DNA from: Halomonas elongata DSM 2581
GTDB taxonomy: Bacteria; Pseudomonadota; Gammaproteobacteria; Pseudomonadales; Halomonadaceae
DNA length: 64,000 nucleotides
Direction: 5' to 3'
NCBI RefSeq assembly: GCF_000196875.2
Contig: NC_014532.2
Location: forward strand, 2,852,001 to 2,916,000
Shown here: piece after piece, positions 36,973-44,995 of the stretch
Position numbering within the stretch: the stretch's first letter is position 1
Layout of the letters: each line of letters begins with the position of its first letter
Made by a program: the position numbers and the translations under genes
Notes under the pieces: generated by a model
Told to the model about the DNA's origin: nothing
Database searches by the model: none
The model's input: only the letters and a program-made list of their open reading frames with translations

Positions 36973-38256
36973 ATGGATTCCCTGTCCCTCGCCCGTCTGG
37001 ATGATCCCCTGGCTGCGGCTCGCGATGCCACAGCCGAGATGTTGACGCAGCGCCGTCGCCACTTCTCGTTGCCACAGCCGTTCTACAACGACGAACGGTT
37101 GTTCCAGCTGGATATCCAGGAGATCTTCTCGAAAGAGTGGCTGTTCGCCGGCCTGACCTGCGAGCTTCCCTCCAAGGGTAATTTCATCACCCTTGAGATC
37201 GGGGACAATCCGGTGGTCATCGTGCGCGGCAACAACGGCGAGATACATGCGTTCCACAACGTCTGCCGGCACCGTGGTTCGCGGCTGTGCGTGAAGGAAA
37301 GCGGCAAGGTCGCCAAGCTGGTCTGCCCCTATCACCAGTGGACCTATGAACTCGATGGGCGCCTGCTGTTCGCCGGTACCGACATGGGATCGGACTTCGA
37401 CCTTTCCGCCTATGGCCTGAAACCCGTGCATGTCAGGACCGCCGGCGGCTACATCTTCATCAGCCTGGCCGAACAACCACCGGCCATCGATGAGCTGCTG
37501 GAGACTATGGAGAATTACCTCGACCTCTACGACATGGACAACGTCAAGGTGGCCGTGGAATCCAGCATCGTCGAGCAGGCCAACTGGAAACTGGTGATCG
37601 AGAACAACCGGGAATGCTACCACTGCAACGGCGCGCACCCGGAACTGCTCAACTCCCTGCAGGAATTCGACGACAGCGAGGATCCTCGCGCCACACCGGC
37701 CTACAAGGAACTGGTGGCGCGCAAGCAAGGGGAATGGCAAGCCATGGGCGTGCCTTGGGAGCTCAAGCGGCTAGGCCGGCGCAACCGTCTGACCCGCACT
37801 CCCCTGCTGGACGGCACCGTCTCGATGACCATGGATGGCAAGCAGGCCTGCAAGAAGCTGATGGGAAGGTTGCCGAGCCCCGACCTCGGCGTGTTGCGCA
37901 TCCTGCACCTGCCTAATTCCTGGAACCATTTCATGGGCGATCACGCCGTGGTCTTCCGGGTCCTGCCGCTGGGACCGCAGAAAACGGTGGTGACCACCAA
38001 GTGGCTGGTGCACAAGGATGCTGTCGAGGGCGTCGATTACGATCCCGAGCGGATGCGTCGCGTCTGGGACGCCACCAACGACCAGGATCGTCGACTCGCC
38101 GAGGAGAACCAGCGCGGCATCAACTCCTCCGCCTATGAGCCGGGCCCCTACTCCGAGACTTTCGAATTCGGCGTGATCGACTTCGTCGACTGGTACAGCG
38201 AACGCATGCTGGAAAATCTGGGCTACACCTCCCACCTGAGCCTGGCGGAAGGATGA
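36973..38256 (+). CDS. gbcA: Glycine betaine demethylase, Rieske oxygenase subunit
   Basis: Removes one methyl of glycine betaine as formaldehyde, giving dimethylglycine, with GbcB as electron donor. 427 residues. Rieske 2Fe-2S ligands are Cys98-x-His100 and Cys118-x2-His121 (CRHRG, CPYHQW), and the mononuclear-iron histidines are His217 and His222 in ECYHCNGAHPELL. The C-terminal half is the aromatic-ring-hydroxylase alpha fold, as in stachydrine/choline monooxygenase relatives. Divergent from gbcB rather than in operon. Confidence 0.95.
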   Translation: MDSLSLARLDDPLAAARDATAEMLTQRRRHFSLPQPFYNDERLFQLDIQEIFSKEWLFAGLTCELPSKGNFITLEIGDNPVVIVRGNNGEIHAFHNVCRHRGSRLCVKESGKVAKLVCPYHQWTYELDGRLLFAGTDMGSDFDLSAYGLKPVHVRTAGGYIFISLAEQPPAIDELLETMENYLDLYDMDNVKVAVESSIVEQANWKLVIENNRECYHCNGAHPELLNSLQEFDDSEDPRATPAYKELVARKQGEWQAMGVPWELKRLGRRNRLTRTPLLDGTVSMTMDGKQACKKLMGRLPSPDLGVLRILHLPNSWNHFMGDHAVVFRVLPLGPQKTVVTTKWLVHKDAVEGVDYDPERMRRVWDATNDQDRRLAEENQRGINSSAYEPGPYSETFEFGVIDFVDWYSERMLENLGYTSHLSLAEG

Positions 38257-38276
38257 TCGCAGCCTGACGCTATCGT

Positions 38277-38297
38277 CGGCCCCGTTTCTCGGGGCCG
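38277..38297 (+). terminator. Stem-loop downstream of gbcA
   Basis: CGGCCCCG/CGGGGCCG with loop TTTCT, 20 bases past the gbcA stop; no U-run follows, so termination strength is uncertain. Confidence 0.5.
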
Positions 38298-38319
38298 GCG
38301 GATTCAGGGCCGAATCAAC

Positions 38320-38559
38320 TCAACGCAGTCCGGGCAGAAGAAAGCGCTCGATGGCCGCTCTCACCGAGGGCAGCAACACATCCGTCTTGCCCATCATTTC
38401 GCGCACCAGTTCCTGCAGCCCCGGCACTCCCACTTCCATATGCTTGCGCAGCGCCATCCGCGCACAGGTCTCGGGACAGGCGTGCTCCGGGATGCGAATG
38501 CCCAACGCGACCAGCCGGTCGCGAAAGTCGTCCCCATCGATCAGCTCAACGATCATCAT
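38320..38559 (-). CDS. Unrecognised 79-residue protein between gbcA and fdhA
   Basis: A real gene is supported by a strong GGGAGG ribosome site 8 bases before the double ATG, by coding-like composition and by its position in a tight gene order. It is predicted cytosolic and helical, with two cysteines in HACPETCARMALRKH at about 25-39 that could bind metal or form a disulfide, and a hydrophobic C-terminus (IERFLLPGLR). I do not recognise a family. It is convergent with gbcA and downstream of fdhA, whose terminator (38681-38714) precedes it. Confidence 0.6.
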   Translation of the reverse strand: MMIVELIDGDDFRDRLVALGIRIPEHACPETCARMALRKHMEVGVPGLQELVREMMGKTDVLLPSVRAAIERFLLPGLR

Positions 38560-38680
38560 CGCGTCATCCTCCCTTCGGCCATCGCCGCACCGACGTATCC
38601 CGGCACGATGCCGGGCCGCGATGCGCGTGACGCTTTGCTATTGACGAAGATTGGCATCGTCCCGCGGGACAGGCAATGCC

Positions 38681-38714
38681 AAAAGAGGTCCACCCGGAAA
38701 ACCGGGTGGACCTC
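38681..38714 (-). terminator. Terminator of fdhA
   Basis: Perfect 13-bp stem GAGGTCCACCCGG/CCGGGTGGACCTC, 4-base loop, followed on the minus strand by TTTT. Confidence 0.92.
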
Positions 38715-38743
38715 GTCGAGCCACCATATCGTCGCCTTCGATC

Positions 38744-39937
38744 TCAGGCAGCGACACTGCCATGAGGATCCATGACGAATTTCTTCGCCGCGCCACCGTC
38801 GAAGTCGGCATAGCCCTTGGGCGCATCATCCAGAGTGATCATCTGGACATTGACCGCGTCAGCGATCTTGACCTTGTCGAACAGGATCGCCTGCATCAGC
38901 GGACGGTGATATTTCATGACCGGGCACTGACCGGTATGGAAGGAATGGGATTTCGCCCAGCCCTGACCGAAGCGCATGCTCAGAGAGCCTTGCTTGGCCG
39001 CTTCGTCAGCGGCGCCGGGATCCTCGGTCACGTACAGACCCGGAATACCGATCTGCCCGCCGGCACGAGTCAGCGACATGGCGGAGTTCAGCACGGCCGC
39101 GGGCGCCTCCTTGCCGTGATTGCAGCCACAGGCATGGGCCTCGAAACCGACACAGTCGACGAAGGCATCAACCTCGCGCTCGCCCAGGATCACCTCGATC
39201 TTGTCGGCCATGTCGCCATCCTGGGTCAGGTCGATGGTCTCGCAACCGAAGCTGCGGGCCTGAGCCAGGCGCTCCTCGATCATGTCGCCGACGATGACGC
39301 AGGCCGCGCCCAGCAACTGCGCGGATACCGCCGCGGCCAGACCGACCGGACCGGCGCCAGCGACATAGACGGTGCTGCCCGGACCAACGCCAGCGGTGAC
39401 ACAGCCATGGAAGCCGGTGGGGAAGATATCGGACAGCAGGGTCAGGTCACGGATCTTCTCCATCGCCTGATCGGCATCCGGGAATTTCAGCAGGTTGAAG
39501 TCGGCATAGGGCACCATGACGTAGTCGGTCTGGCCACCGACCCAACCGCCCATGTCGACGTAACCGTAGGCGGCACCGGGACGAGCCGGATTGACGTTCA
39601 GGCAGATACCGGTCTGGCCTTCCTTGCAGTTACGGCAGCGACCGCAGGCGATATTGAAGGGTACCGAGACCATATCGCCCGGCTTGAGGAACTCGACATC
39701 ACGTCCGGTTTCAATGACGATTCCAGTGATTTCATGGCCGAGAACCAACCCCTCGGGGGCCGTGGTGCGGCCTCGTACCATGTGCTGGTCACTGCCACAG
39801 ATGTTGGTGGTCACGACCTTGAGAATCACGCCGTGCTGGCATTTGCGATTGCCAAGCGCAAGTTCCGGGTAGGGAATCGACTCGACGGCGACTTGCCCTG
39901 GGCCCTTGTAGACGACACCGCGGTTGGCTGTGCTCAT
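38744..39937 (-). CDS. fdhA: Glutathione-independent formaldehyde dehydrogenase
   Basis: NAD-dependent zinc enzyme oxidising free formaldehyde to formate (Pseudomonas putida FdhA type). 397 residues (399 in P. putida). The catalytic zinc site has Cys47 in NICGSDQH and His68 in GHEITG; structural zinc ligands are Cys98, Cys101, Cys104 and Cys112. The NAD motif is AGAGPVGLAAAV. The insert DCVGFEAHACG is characteristic of the nondissociating group, which can also dismutate aldehydes. It handles formaldehyde released by GbcA and Dgc. Monocistronic. Confidence 0.95.
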   Translation of the reverse strand: MSTANRGVVYKGPGQVAVESIPYPELALGNRKCQHGVILKVVTTNICGSDQHMVRGRTTAPEGLVLGHEITGIVIETGRDVEFLKPGDMVSVPFNIACGRCRNCKEGQTGICLNVNPARPGAAYGYVDMGGWVGGQTDYVMVPYADFNLLKFPDADQAMEKIRDLTLLSDIFPTGFHGCVTAGVGPGSTVYVAGAGPVGLAAAVSAQLLGAACVIVGDMIEERLAQARSFGCETIDLTQDGDMADKIEVILGEREVDAFVDCVGFEAHACGCNHGKEAPAAVLNSAMSLTRAGGQIGIPGLYVTEDPGAADEAAKQGSLSMRFGQGWAKSHSFHTGQCPVMKYHRPLMQAILFDKVKIADAVNVQMITLDDAPKGYADFDGGAAKKFVMDPHGSVAA

Positions 39938-40032
39938 GGTTATCTTCCTTCGGCTTGTGGTGAGAGGCGGAAGCTCCGCCTCTCGACCATAGCCCCTCCA
40001 CGGAAGCGCACTGTTCCCAGCGAGTCACTGTC

Positions 40033-40049
40033 ATGTCAAAACGAGACAT
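40033..40049. promoter_or_regulatory. Palindromic site upstream of fdhA
   Basis: ATGTC-N7-GACAT, with a second TGTCA directly before it (40029-40033). It lies about 100 bases upstream of fdhA and about 125 upstream of the MFS gene, so it could serve either. Confidence 0.35.
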
Positions 40050-40170
40050 CGCGCGTCGGGCCGGCGCTGCCACCAATGGCCCATTCGCCGATTCCATTAA
40101 GTTCCTTATAGTATGCTGCCAAGACGTTATATCGGATTGAATCGGAGCCGACCCGTCACAGGAGCCCGAC

Positions 40171-41337
40171 ATGGAGGCAACGACCACCGCGACAGCCACG
40201 CCCCCTTCGCGCCCCGGGCGCCTGACCGGCATGAGCTGGGCCCACTTTCTCAATGATGGCGCCGCCAACTACCTGCCTGGCGTACTGCCGGCGATCCTGA
40301 TCTCACTCAACCTGTCGGTGGCATTGGCCGGCACGATCATGGCAGCCCTGCTGATGGGCCAGGCCTTGCAACCTCTGGTAGGTATCTTCGCCGACCGGGT
40401 CGGGGGACGCATCATGATCGCCCTGGGACTGGCCGGCTCCTCGCTGGGCGGCGCCCTGGTGGGCCTGGTATCGGGCTTCTGGTCCCTGCTCGGCGTGCTG
40501 GTACTGATCGGCGTGTCCAACTCGTTCTTCCATCCCCAGGCACTGGCCGGCATCCGCCAACTGGGCGGTGAGCGTCCCGGTACCGCGATGTCGATCTTCA
40601 TGGTCGGCGGCGAGGTCGGCCGCGGCGTCTGGCCGGCCCTGGCAAGCTGGGTGGTCGTACAGTGGGGACTGGGCTACCTGTGGGTCCTCGCTCTGCCCGC
40701 CCTGTGCACCCTGCCCTTCCTGTTACGCTGGGCGCCGCGGCTGCCGCCACGCGCGGCGAATGCCACGCCCATCGCCTGGCGTCGGCACGCCGCCCCCCTG
40801 ACGCGGCTGGTGGCATTCTCCACCCTGCGCTCGCTGATGATCCTGTCGGTGGTGACCTATGTGCCCCTGATGTGGACTCAGTCGGGAGGCTCCCTGACCA
40901 CAGGCGCCAGCTTCATTACCATCATGCTGGTCATCGGCGTGATCGGTAACCTGGGAGGCGGGCGACTTTCCGATCGTTTCGGACGCCGTGCTCTGCTGGT
41001 CGTGGCCATGAGCGTTGCCGTCATCATGCTCGGCGCCTTCCTGCTGGCCTCGGGAATCTGGCTGTGGATCGCCCTCGGCGTGCTCGGCATCTGCCTGTTT
41101 GCGACGCTACCGCTGGGCATTCTCATCGCCCAGGACATCCTGCCGGAGAACCGTTCGCTTGGTTCGGGCATGGCACTGGGGCTCTCCAATGCCCTGGCGG
41201 CGCTCGGCGTGATGGGACTGGGACCGGTCGCTGCGTTCTGGGCGCCTTCCACGCCACTGTGGATCGCCCTGCTCGGCGGTATCGTCAGCGTGCCACTGGC
41301 CATCGGCCTGCCCGAACACGAGGCACCCTCTGCCTGA
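40171..41337 (+). CDS. MFS transporter, fosmidomycin-resistance (Fsr)-like
   Basis: 388 residues with 12 predicted helices. The start MSWAHFLNDGAANYLPGVLPAIL and the GIFADRVGGRIMIALGL loop (MFS motif A) match Fsr-type drug:H+ exporters, and GGGRLSDRFGRRALLV repeats the motif in the second half. Fsr-like proteins export fosmidomycin and related compounds; a formaldehyde or C1-related role is possible because of its place next to fdhA, but unproven. Divergent from fdhA. Confidence 0.8.
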   Translation: MEATTTATATPPSRPGRLTGMSWAHFLNDGAANYLPGVLPAILISLNLSVALAGTIMAALLMGQALQPLVGIFADRVGGRIMIALGLAGSSLGGALVGLVSGFWSLLGVLVLIGVSNSFFHPQALAGIRQLGGERPGTAMSIFMVGGEVGRGVWPALASWVVVQWGLGYLWVLALPALCTLPFLLRWAPRLPPRAANATPIAWRRHAAPLTRLVAFSTLRSLMILSVVTYVPLMWTQSGGSLTTGASFITIMLVIGVIGNLGGGRLSDRFGRRALLVVAMSVAVIMLGAFLLASGIWLWIALGVLGICLFATLPLGILIAQDILPENRSLGSGMALGLSNALAALGVMGLGPVAAFWAPSTPLWIALLGGIVSVPLAIGLPEHEAPSA

Positions 41338-41389
41338 TAGCCGACAGACATCACCAGTCCCTCCGCCAGTTCGGTGGGATCAGCGGAAT

Positions 41390-41425
41390 GAAGCGACGGG
41401 GCCGTTACCTCGACCCCGTCGCTTC
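41390..41425. terminator. Hairpin between the MFS gene and the DUF1127 gene
   Basis: 12-bp stem GAAGCGACGGGG/CCCCGTCGCTTC with a 12-base loop, between two convergent genes; no strong U-run on either side. Confidence 0.6.
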
Positions 41426-41464
41426 GTCTAAGTACCGCGGCCGCATCCAGCGACCGCGGCGTCC

Positions 41465-41737
41465 CTAGGTCAGGGCCATGCCACAATGTGGACAGACCTC
41501 GGCACCGCTGCGCCGCGCGCCCACCGGCGGAGTGCCGGTCAAGGGAGCGGCGGCATCCGTGCGACGAGGGGCCGGCACAATGCCCGGATCGAGCGGTCGA
41601 ACGACGCCGCCTTCGACATGCAACCCGATGTCACGCAGCAGGTGCGCGTTGAGCCGGGTCAAGGGTTCGGGGGATGCACGACGGCGTGAGCCGCCCAGAT
41701 ACCGGGGCAGGCGACGGAACAGTGAGAAAAGCATCAT
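41465..41737 (-). CDS. DUF1127 (YjiS-like) small protein with a C-terminal CxxC
   Basis: 90 residues from ATG 41737, preceded by GAAGGAGACC. The DUF1127 helix is LTRLNAHLLRDIGLHVEG at about 26-43, the LxxLxdhlLrDIGL pattern. An unusual longer C-terminal tail, rich in Pro/Arg/Ala, ends in CPHCGMALT, resembling a lone half zinc ribbon. DUF1127 proteins act in RNA-degradation and phosphate or C/N homeostasis in some alphaproteobacteria; function here is unknown. Confidence 0.65.
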   Translation of the reverse strand: MMLFSLFRRLPRYLGGSRRRASPEPLTRLNAHLLRDIGLHVEGGVVRPLDPGIVPAPRRTDAAAPLTGTPPVGARRSGAEVCPHCGMALT

Positions 41738-42270
41738 ATCTCGGTCTCCTTCGTTGAATGTCGAGGAGGCCGGGATCTTGTCGAGGCAGGTGGTGATCAC
41801 CCGAACAGCATTGCACAGGCCGCGGCAAGATCCGCGGCCTGCGAGGAGTCAGACTCGTTCGACAGCACGCGGACAGGCATGGGCTCGCGAATCATGCTGT
41901 TGCATGACGGCGAGGCCATAACCTGCTGCTGTGCTCGGATGAACCATGTCATCGACTCGTCTGAAACGTGGGTTATCACCGGTCCCGAATATGAACCGGT
42001 ACTTATCTTTTACTTCGCTGATCGAAGCGCTGTCAACCGCTCGGCTGAAAATCAGGGGCATCCACGACATCGACGCATGTCGCGACGTCATCCATTTGCG
42101 TTTTTCACCCTTGTTCAAGCGACTGCGGTTGCCCGACACGGGGACATTGATTTACAAAGAGTCTCGAGATGAACGGGTGCGTTTCCGGTCATGGCCAGGG
42201 CATGGAATTGTCCCGATACGGGAAGCCACCGACATTGCCTCCTGGCGAATTTGCTGTGGAGGTGATAGTC
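41738..42270. other. Gene-poor, AT-richer segment upstream of the IalB gene
   Basis: About 530 bases with visibly lower GC than neighbours. Open frames on both strands (for example plus 41946-42377 and minus 41849-42139) have no ribosome site and no recognisable domain. It may hold promoters for the DUF1127 and IalB genes, or be the remnant of a decayed gene. No structure strong enough to name an RNA gene was found. Confidence 0.5.
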
Positions 42271-42333
42271 ATGTTGAACAACCCCAGCGATACGGATTCG
42301 CTGCCACCACAGGAGATCACCGCATATGTTTGA
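42271..42333 (+). CDS. 20-residue upstream ORF overlapping the IalB-family start
   Basis: ATG 42271 is preceded at a 5-base distance by GGAGGTGA (42258-42265), a full complement of the 16S rRNA tail. The ORF encodes MLNNPSDTDSLPPQEITAYV and stops at TGA 42331-42333, overlapping the ATG of the next gene (42326) in another frame. The IalB-family ATG itself has CAGGAG 11 bases upstream. It looks like a translational-coupling or leader peptide; expression is inferred from the ribosome site only. Confidence 0.5.
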   Translation: MLNNPSDTDSLPPQEITAYV

Positions 42334-42844
42334 CCGTCTCGCACCGCGCCTCTGCCTTGCCGCGTTGCTTTCACTGATGGCCTTCGTGCCCCAGGCCTTC
42401 GCCCAGCAACAGCCGACGGGCAATGCCAACGTCAATACCCAGCAGTTCCAGGATTGGGAGGTGATCTGCCCGCAGGATGCCAGCCAGGGGCCCTGCACCA
42501 TGAATCAGGTCATCAACAATGCCGACAGCAACCAGCCGATGATGCGTGTGGTGATCGCCAACCCGCCCCAGATCGATAACCCGGTGATGACCTTCCTGAT
42601 GCCGCTGGGCGTTCGCCTGGCACCGGGCCTGCAGCTCAGCGTCGGTAGCGGAGAACCGGTGCAGTTCCCCTACCAGGTCTGCCAGCAACAAGGCTGCCGT
42701 GCCGATCTGCCGCTCCAGCCCTCGCTGCTGCAAAGCCTGCGTGGCGGCACCACCGCGACCCTGAGCCTGATCGCACCCAACGATCAACGCATGGACGTGG
42801 ACATTTCGCTGATGGGCTTCACCGACGCCATGTCCCAGATCTGA
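42326..42844 (+). CDS. IalB-family (invasion-associated locus B) periplasmic protein
   Basis: 172 residues. A signal peptide of about 26 residues ends PQAFA/QQ, followed by the IalB core: FQDWEVICPQDASQGPCTMNQ, PLGVRLAPGLQLSVG, FPYQVCQQQGCRADLPL and the closing MDVDISLMGFTDAM. Four cysteines probably form two disulfides in the periplasm. The name comes from Bartonella; in environmental bacteria the role is unknown and it should not be taken as a sign of pathogenicity. Confidence 0.85.
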   Translation: MFDRLAPRLCLAALLSLMAFVPQAFAQQQPTGNANVNTQQFQDWEVICPQDASQGPCTMNQVINNADSNQPMMRVVIANPPQIDNPVMTFLMPLGVRLAPGLQLSVGSGEPVQFPYQVCQQQGCRADLPLQPSLLQSLRGGTTATLSLIAPNDQRMDVDISLMGFTDAMSQI

Positions 42845-42869
42845 CCCTCCCGGATCGAATAGCGACGAT

Positions 42870-42903
42870 ACACAAACGGCGGCCCAAGGGCCGCCGTTTG
42901 TGT
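42870..42903. terminator. Bidirectional terminator between the IalB gene and etfB
   Basis: Perfect 16-bp stem (ACACAAACGGCGGCCC and its complement) around AA, between two convergent genes; AT pairs at its base supply short T/A runs. Confidence 0.85.
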
Positions 42904-42933
42904 TTGCTCGCGCCACCCGGCGCACTGTGTTCG

Positions 42934-43737
42934 TCACCGCAGAACTTCTTCCTCACGCAACAGCTTGAGGATCGCCTCGGCTCCCTGCTCCGGCGTGACA
43001 TCCGTCAGCACCTGACCGCCACCGCCTTCGGCCTTGGCCGCCGCGGCCTTGAAACGATCCCGCGCCGATGCCGCCTTGACGATCTTCAGACGCTTGGGGC
43101 GCTTGCGGGCGGGCTGTACCTGCCACTCGTCCCATTCCTCGTCATGGCTGACCGAGCCAGCGATCGTCTCGAAGCTTCCGCGGCGCGCCGGTCCATAGGC
43201 ACTCTGGCGGGGCGCGGGAGCCGCACCGTCGACGGTGACGATGGCCGGCAGGCGCACCTTGAGACGCCGCCGCTGCCCGCGCGGCAAGGCTTGCAGCAGG
43301 GTCGCCACGCCATCCTCGACGCTTTCCACCGCCGCCAGGCCACTCACCAGGGGCCATCCGAGACGCTCGGCCAGCAGGTAGGGCAATAATCCCGAGCCTT
43401 CCCCGCATTCGGCGCGTTCGCCGGTGATCACCAGATGCGGCGAAGCCGCGTCCAGGGTTTCGGCAAGCGCGGGAAGAACATCGGCGCCTTCGGGCTGCTC
43501 GAGCAACGACAGCTCGGAGAAGCCCATACCCAGATAGCCTCGCAACGCCGGCTCGTTCGCGTCTGCCAGCTCACCGGCATGCAACAGGCTTACCTCGGCG
43601 TTCGCCAGCGACCGCGCCAGTTCCACGCCCCGGGCATCCTGATCGGCACGCCTCGCCCTGCCGGTCACCGGATGACGACCGATGGAAACCAGCGCCGTCA
43701 CCTCCAGCGCCGGCGTCATGGTTGTGTCAGGCCGCAT
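42934..43737 (-). CDS. etfB: Electron transfer flavoprotein beta subunit of the dimethylglycine system
   Basis: 267 residues of the ETF beta/FixA fold. It contains ARGVELARSLANAEVSLLHAG, PHLVITGERAECGEGSGLLPYLLAERLGWPLVSG (the AMP/FAD-domain signature) and the KVRLPAIVTVDG strand. It is diverged from the housekeeping EtfB and is encoded with its partner, overlapping the etfA end by 11 bases. It probably accepts electrons from DgcA/DgcB and passes them to the quinone pool. Corresponds by position to the ETF genes after dgcB in P. aeruginosa. Confidence 0.85.
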   Translation of the reverse strand: MRPDTTMTPALEVTALVSIGRHPVTGRARRADQDARGVELARSLANAEVSLLHAGELADANEPALRGYLGMGFSELSLLEQPEGADVLPALAETLDAASPHLVITGERAECGEGSGLLPYLLAERLGWPLVSGLAAVESVEDGVATLLQALPRGQRRRLKVRLPAIVTVDGAAPAPRQSAYGPARRGSFETIAGSVSHDEEWDEWQVQPARKRPKRLKIVKAASARDRFKAAAAKAEGGGGQVLTDVTPEQGAEAILKLLREEEVLR

Positions 43738-44995
43738 CGCGTTTCTCCTCTCGCGCTTGTTCCACCAGGGTGACCAGGGCCTCGAGTATCCGGGCCGAGT
43801 CGCCGATCACCGCCAGATCGGCACGCTTGATCATGTCGCACCCCGGATCCATGTTGATCGCCACCACTTTCTCGCACGTCTGGATGCCCTGCAGATGCTG
43901 GATGGCACCACTGATGCCCACGGCCACATAGACCCGGGCCGTCACCCAGGTGCCGGTGGCGCCGACCTGACGGTCGCGCGCCATGAAGCCATCGTCCACC
44001 GCCACTCGGGACGCCCCTTCGGTGGCTCCCAGTACCTCGGCGGCATGATGAAAGCCTTCCCAATCCTTGACGCCATTGCCGGCGGACAGGATGAACTCGG
44101 CCTCGGACAGGGCGACGCCGGATGGATCGACCGGCACCTGGCCGAGATCCTCGATACGCGACAGCATCGACGGCAACGGCTGGGGCAAGGCCAGCTCGGC
44201 GGCGGCATGGCGCGTCTCGCTGACCGGTTCGGCACATTCGGCCAGGGCCAGCGCGACCCGCGGCAGGGGGCGCTGGATATCCACCGACTCCGCCGCGCCC
44301 CGCGCGATGCAGCGCCATCCCGAGGGCATTTCCGCATCCGCCTCGACTTGCCAGACCCCCGTCGCCGGTCGCTCGCCGAGGCGCGCCGCCAGGCGCCGTC
44401 CCATCTCGCCACCGCCCAGCTTGGAGTCCGGCAGCAGCCAATAGCGGGGCGCCCAGGCCTGCTCGACCATTGCCAGAGCGCCCAACCGCGCCTCGGGCGC
44501 ATAGCCCGTCACGTCCGGCGAGTCGAGATGCAGCAGGCGGTCGATGCCCGCCTCGTCGAAACTCGTCTCCTTGTGGGAACCGAAAATGACGGCCACGACA
44601 GCGCCCTGCTCATCCGGGTTCGCATCGGCAAAGCGGCGCGCCAGACCGAGCAGGTCCCGGTCATGGCTGCTCAGACGGCCACCCGCCATGTCCGGCACCA
44701 CCACGACCGTGAAGGTCGGGTCATCGATCTCGACCAGCGGCTTCTGGACCACGCTCGATGTCGAAGCTCCGCCACCAGCCACGCCCTGCTGGGCACCGCT
44801 GCGGTCGATTCGCTTGATGCCGTTGGGGCCGATGAAACCTATCGCATGAGGGTTGCGACGGAGCACGCCGTTCGGCCCCATCCATTCGCTGGCCGCCCCC
44901 TGGCCCAGCTCCGCCAGGACTTCCAGGTGCTGCGGATGCAGGCGATTGCGGGCGATCCATTCCTTGCGCGGGTCGCGCCGTTTGATATCACTCAT
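43727..44995 (-). CDS. etfA: Electron transfer flavoprotein alpha subunit of the dimethylglycine system
   Basis: 422 residues from ATG 44995 (GAGGAGGT upstream; TGATG overlap with dgcB). This is much longer than the usual 310-residue EtfA: about 100 N-terminal residues (DPRKEWIARNRLHPQHLEVL and onward) precede the ETF alpha domain. The FAD-binding C-terminal half carries VDDGFMARDRQVGATGTWV, YVAVGISGAIQHLQGIQTC and INMDPGCDMIKRADLAVIGD. Redox partner of EtfB in the same operon. Confidence 0.87.
   Translation of the reverse strand: MSDIKRRDPRKEWIARNRLHPQHLEVLAELGQGAASEWMGPNGVLRRNPHAIGFIGPNGIKRIDRSGAQQGVAGGGASTSSVVQKPLVEIDDPTFTVVVVPDMAGGRLSSHDRDLLGLARRFADANPDEQGAVVAVIFGSHKETSFDEAGIDRLLHLDSPDVTGYAPEARLGALAMVEQAWAPRYWLLPDSKLGGGEMGRRLAARLGERPATGVWQVEADAEMPSGWRCIARGAAESVDIQRPLPRVALALAECAEPVSETRHAAAELALPQPLPSMLSRIEDLGQVPVDPSGVALSEAEFILSAGNGVKDWEGFHHAAEVLGATEGASRVAVDDGFMARDRQVGATGTWVTARVYVAVGISGAIQHLQGIQTCEKVVAINMDPGCDMIKRADLAVIGDSARILEALVTLVEQAREEKRDAA

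Noticed and set aside
41946..42377. A 143-codon plus-strand frame upstream of and overlapping the IalB gene
   Set aside because: No ribosome site, no hydrophobic or domain pattern, and it overlaps the signal peptide of the IalB-family gene in another frame.
42326..42844. IalB name taken as a virulence marker
   Set aside because: The family is widespread in free-living bacteria, and nothing else in the window points to host invasion.
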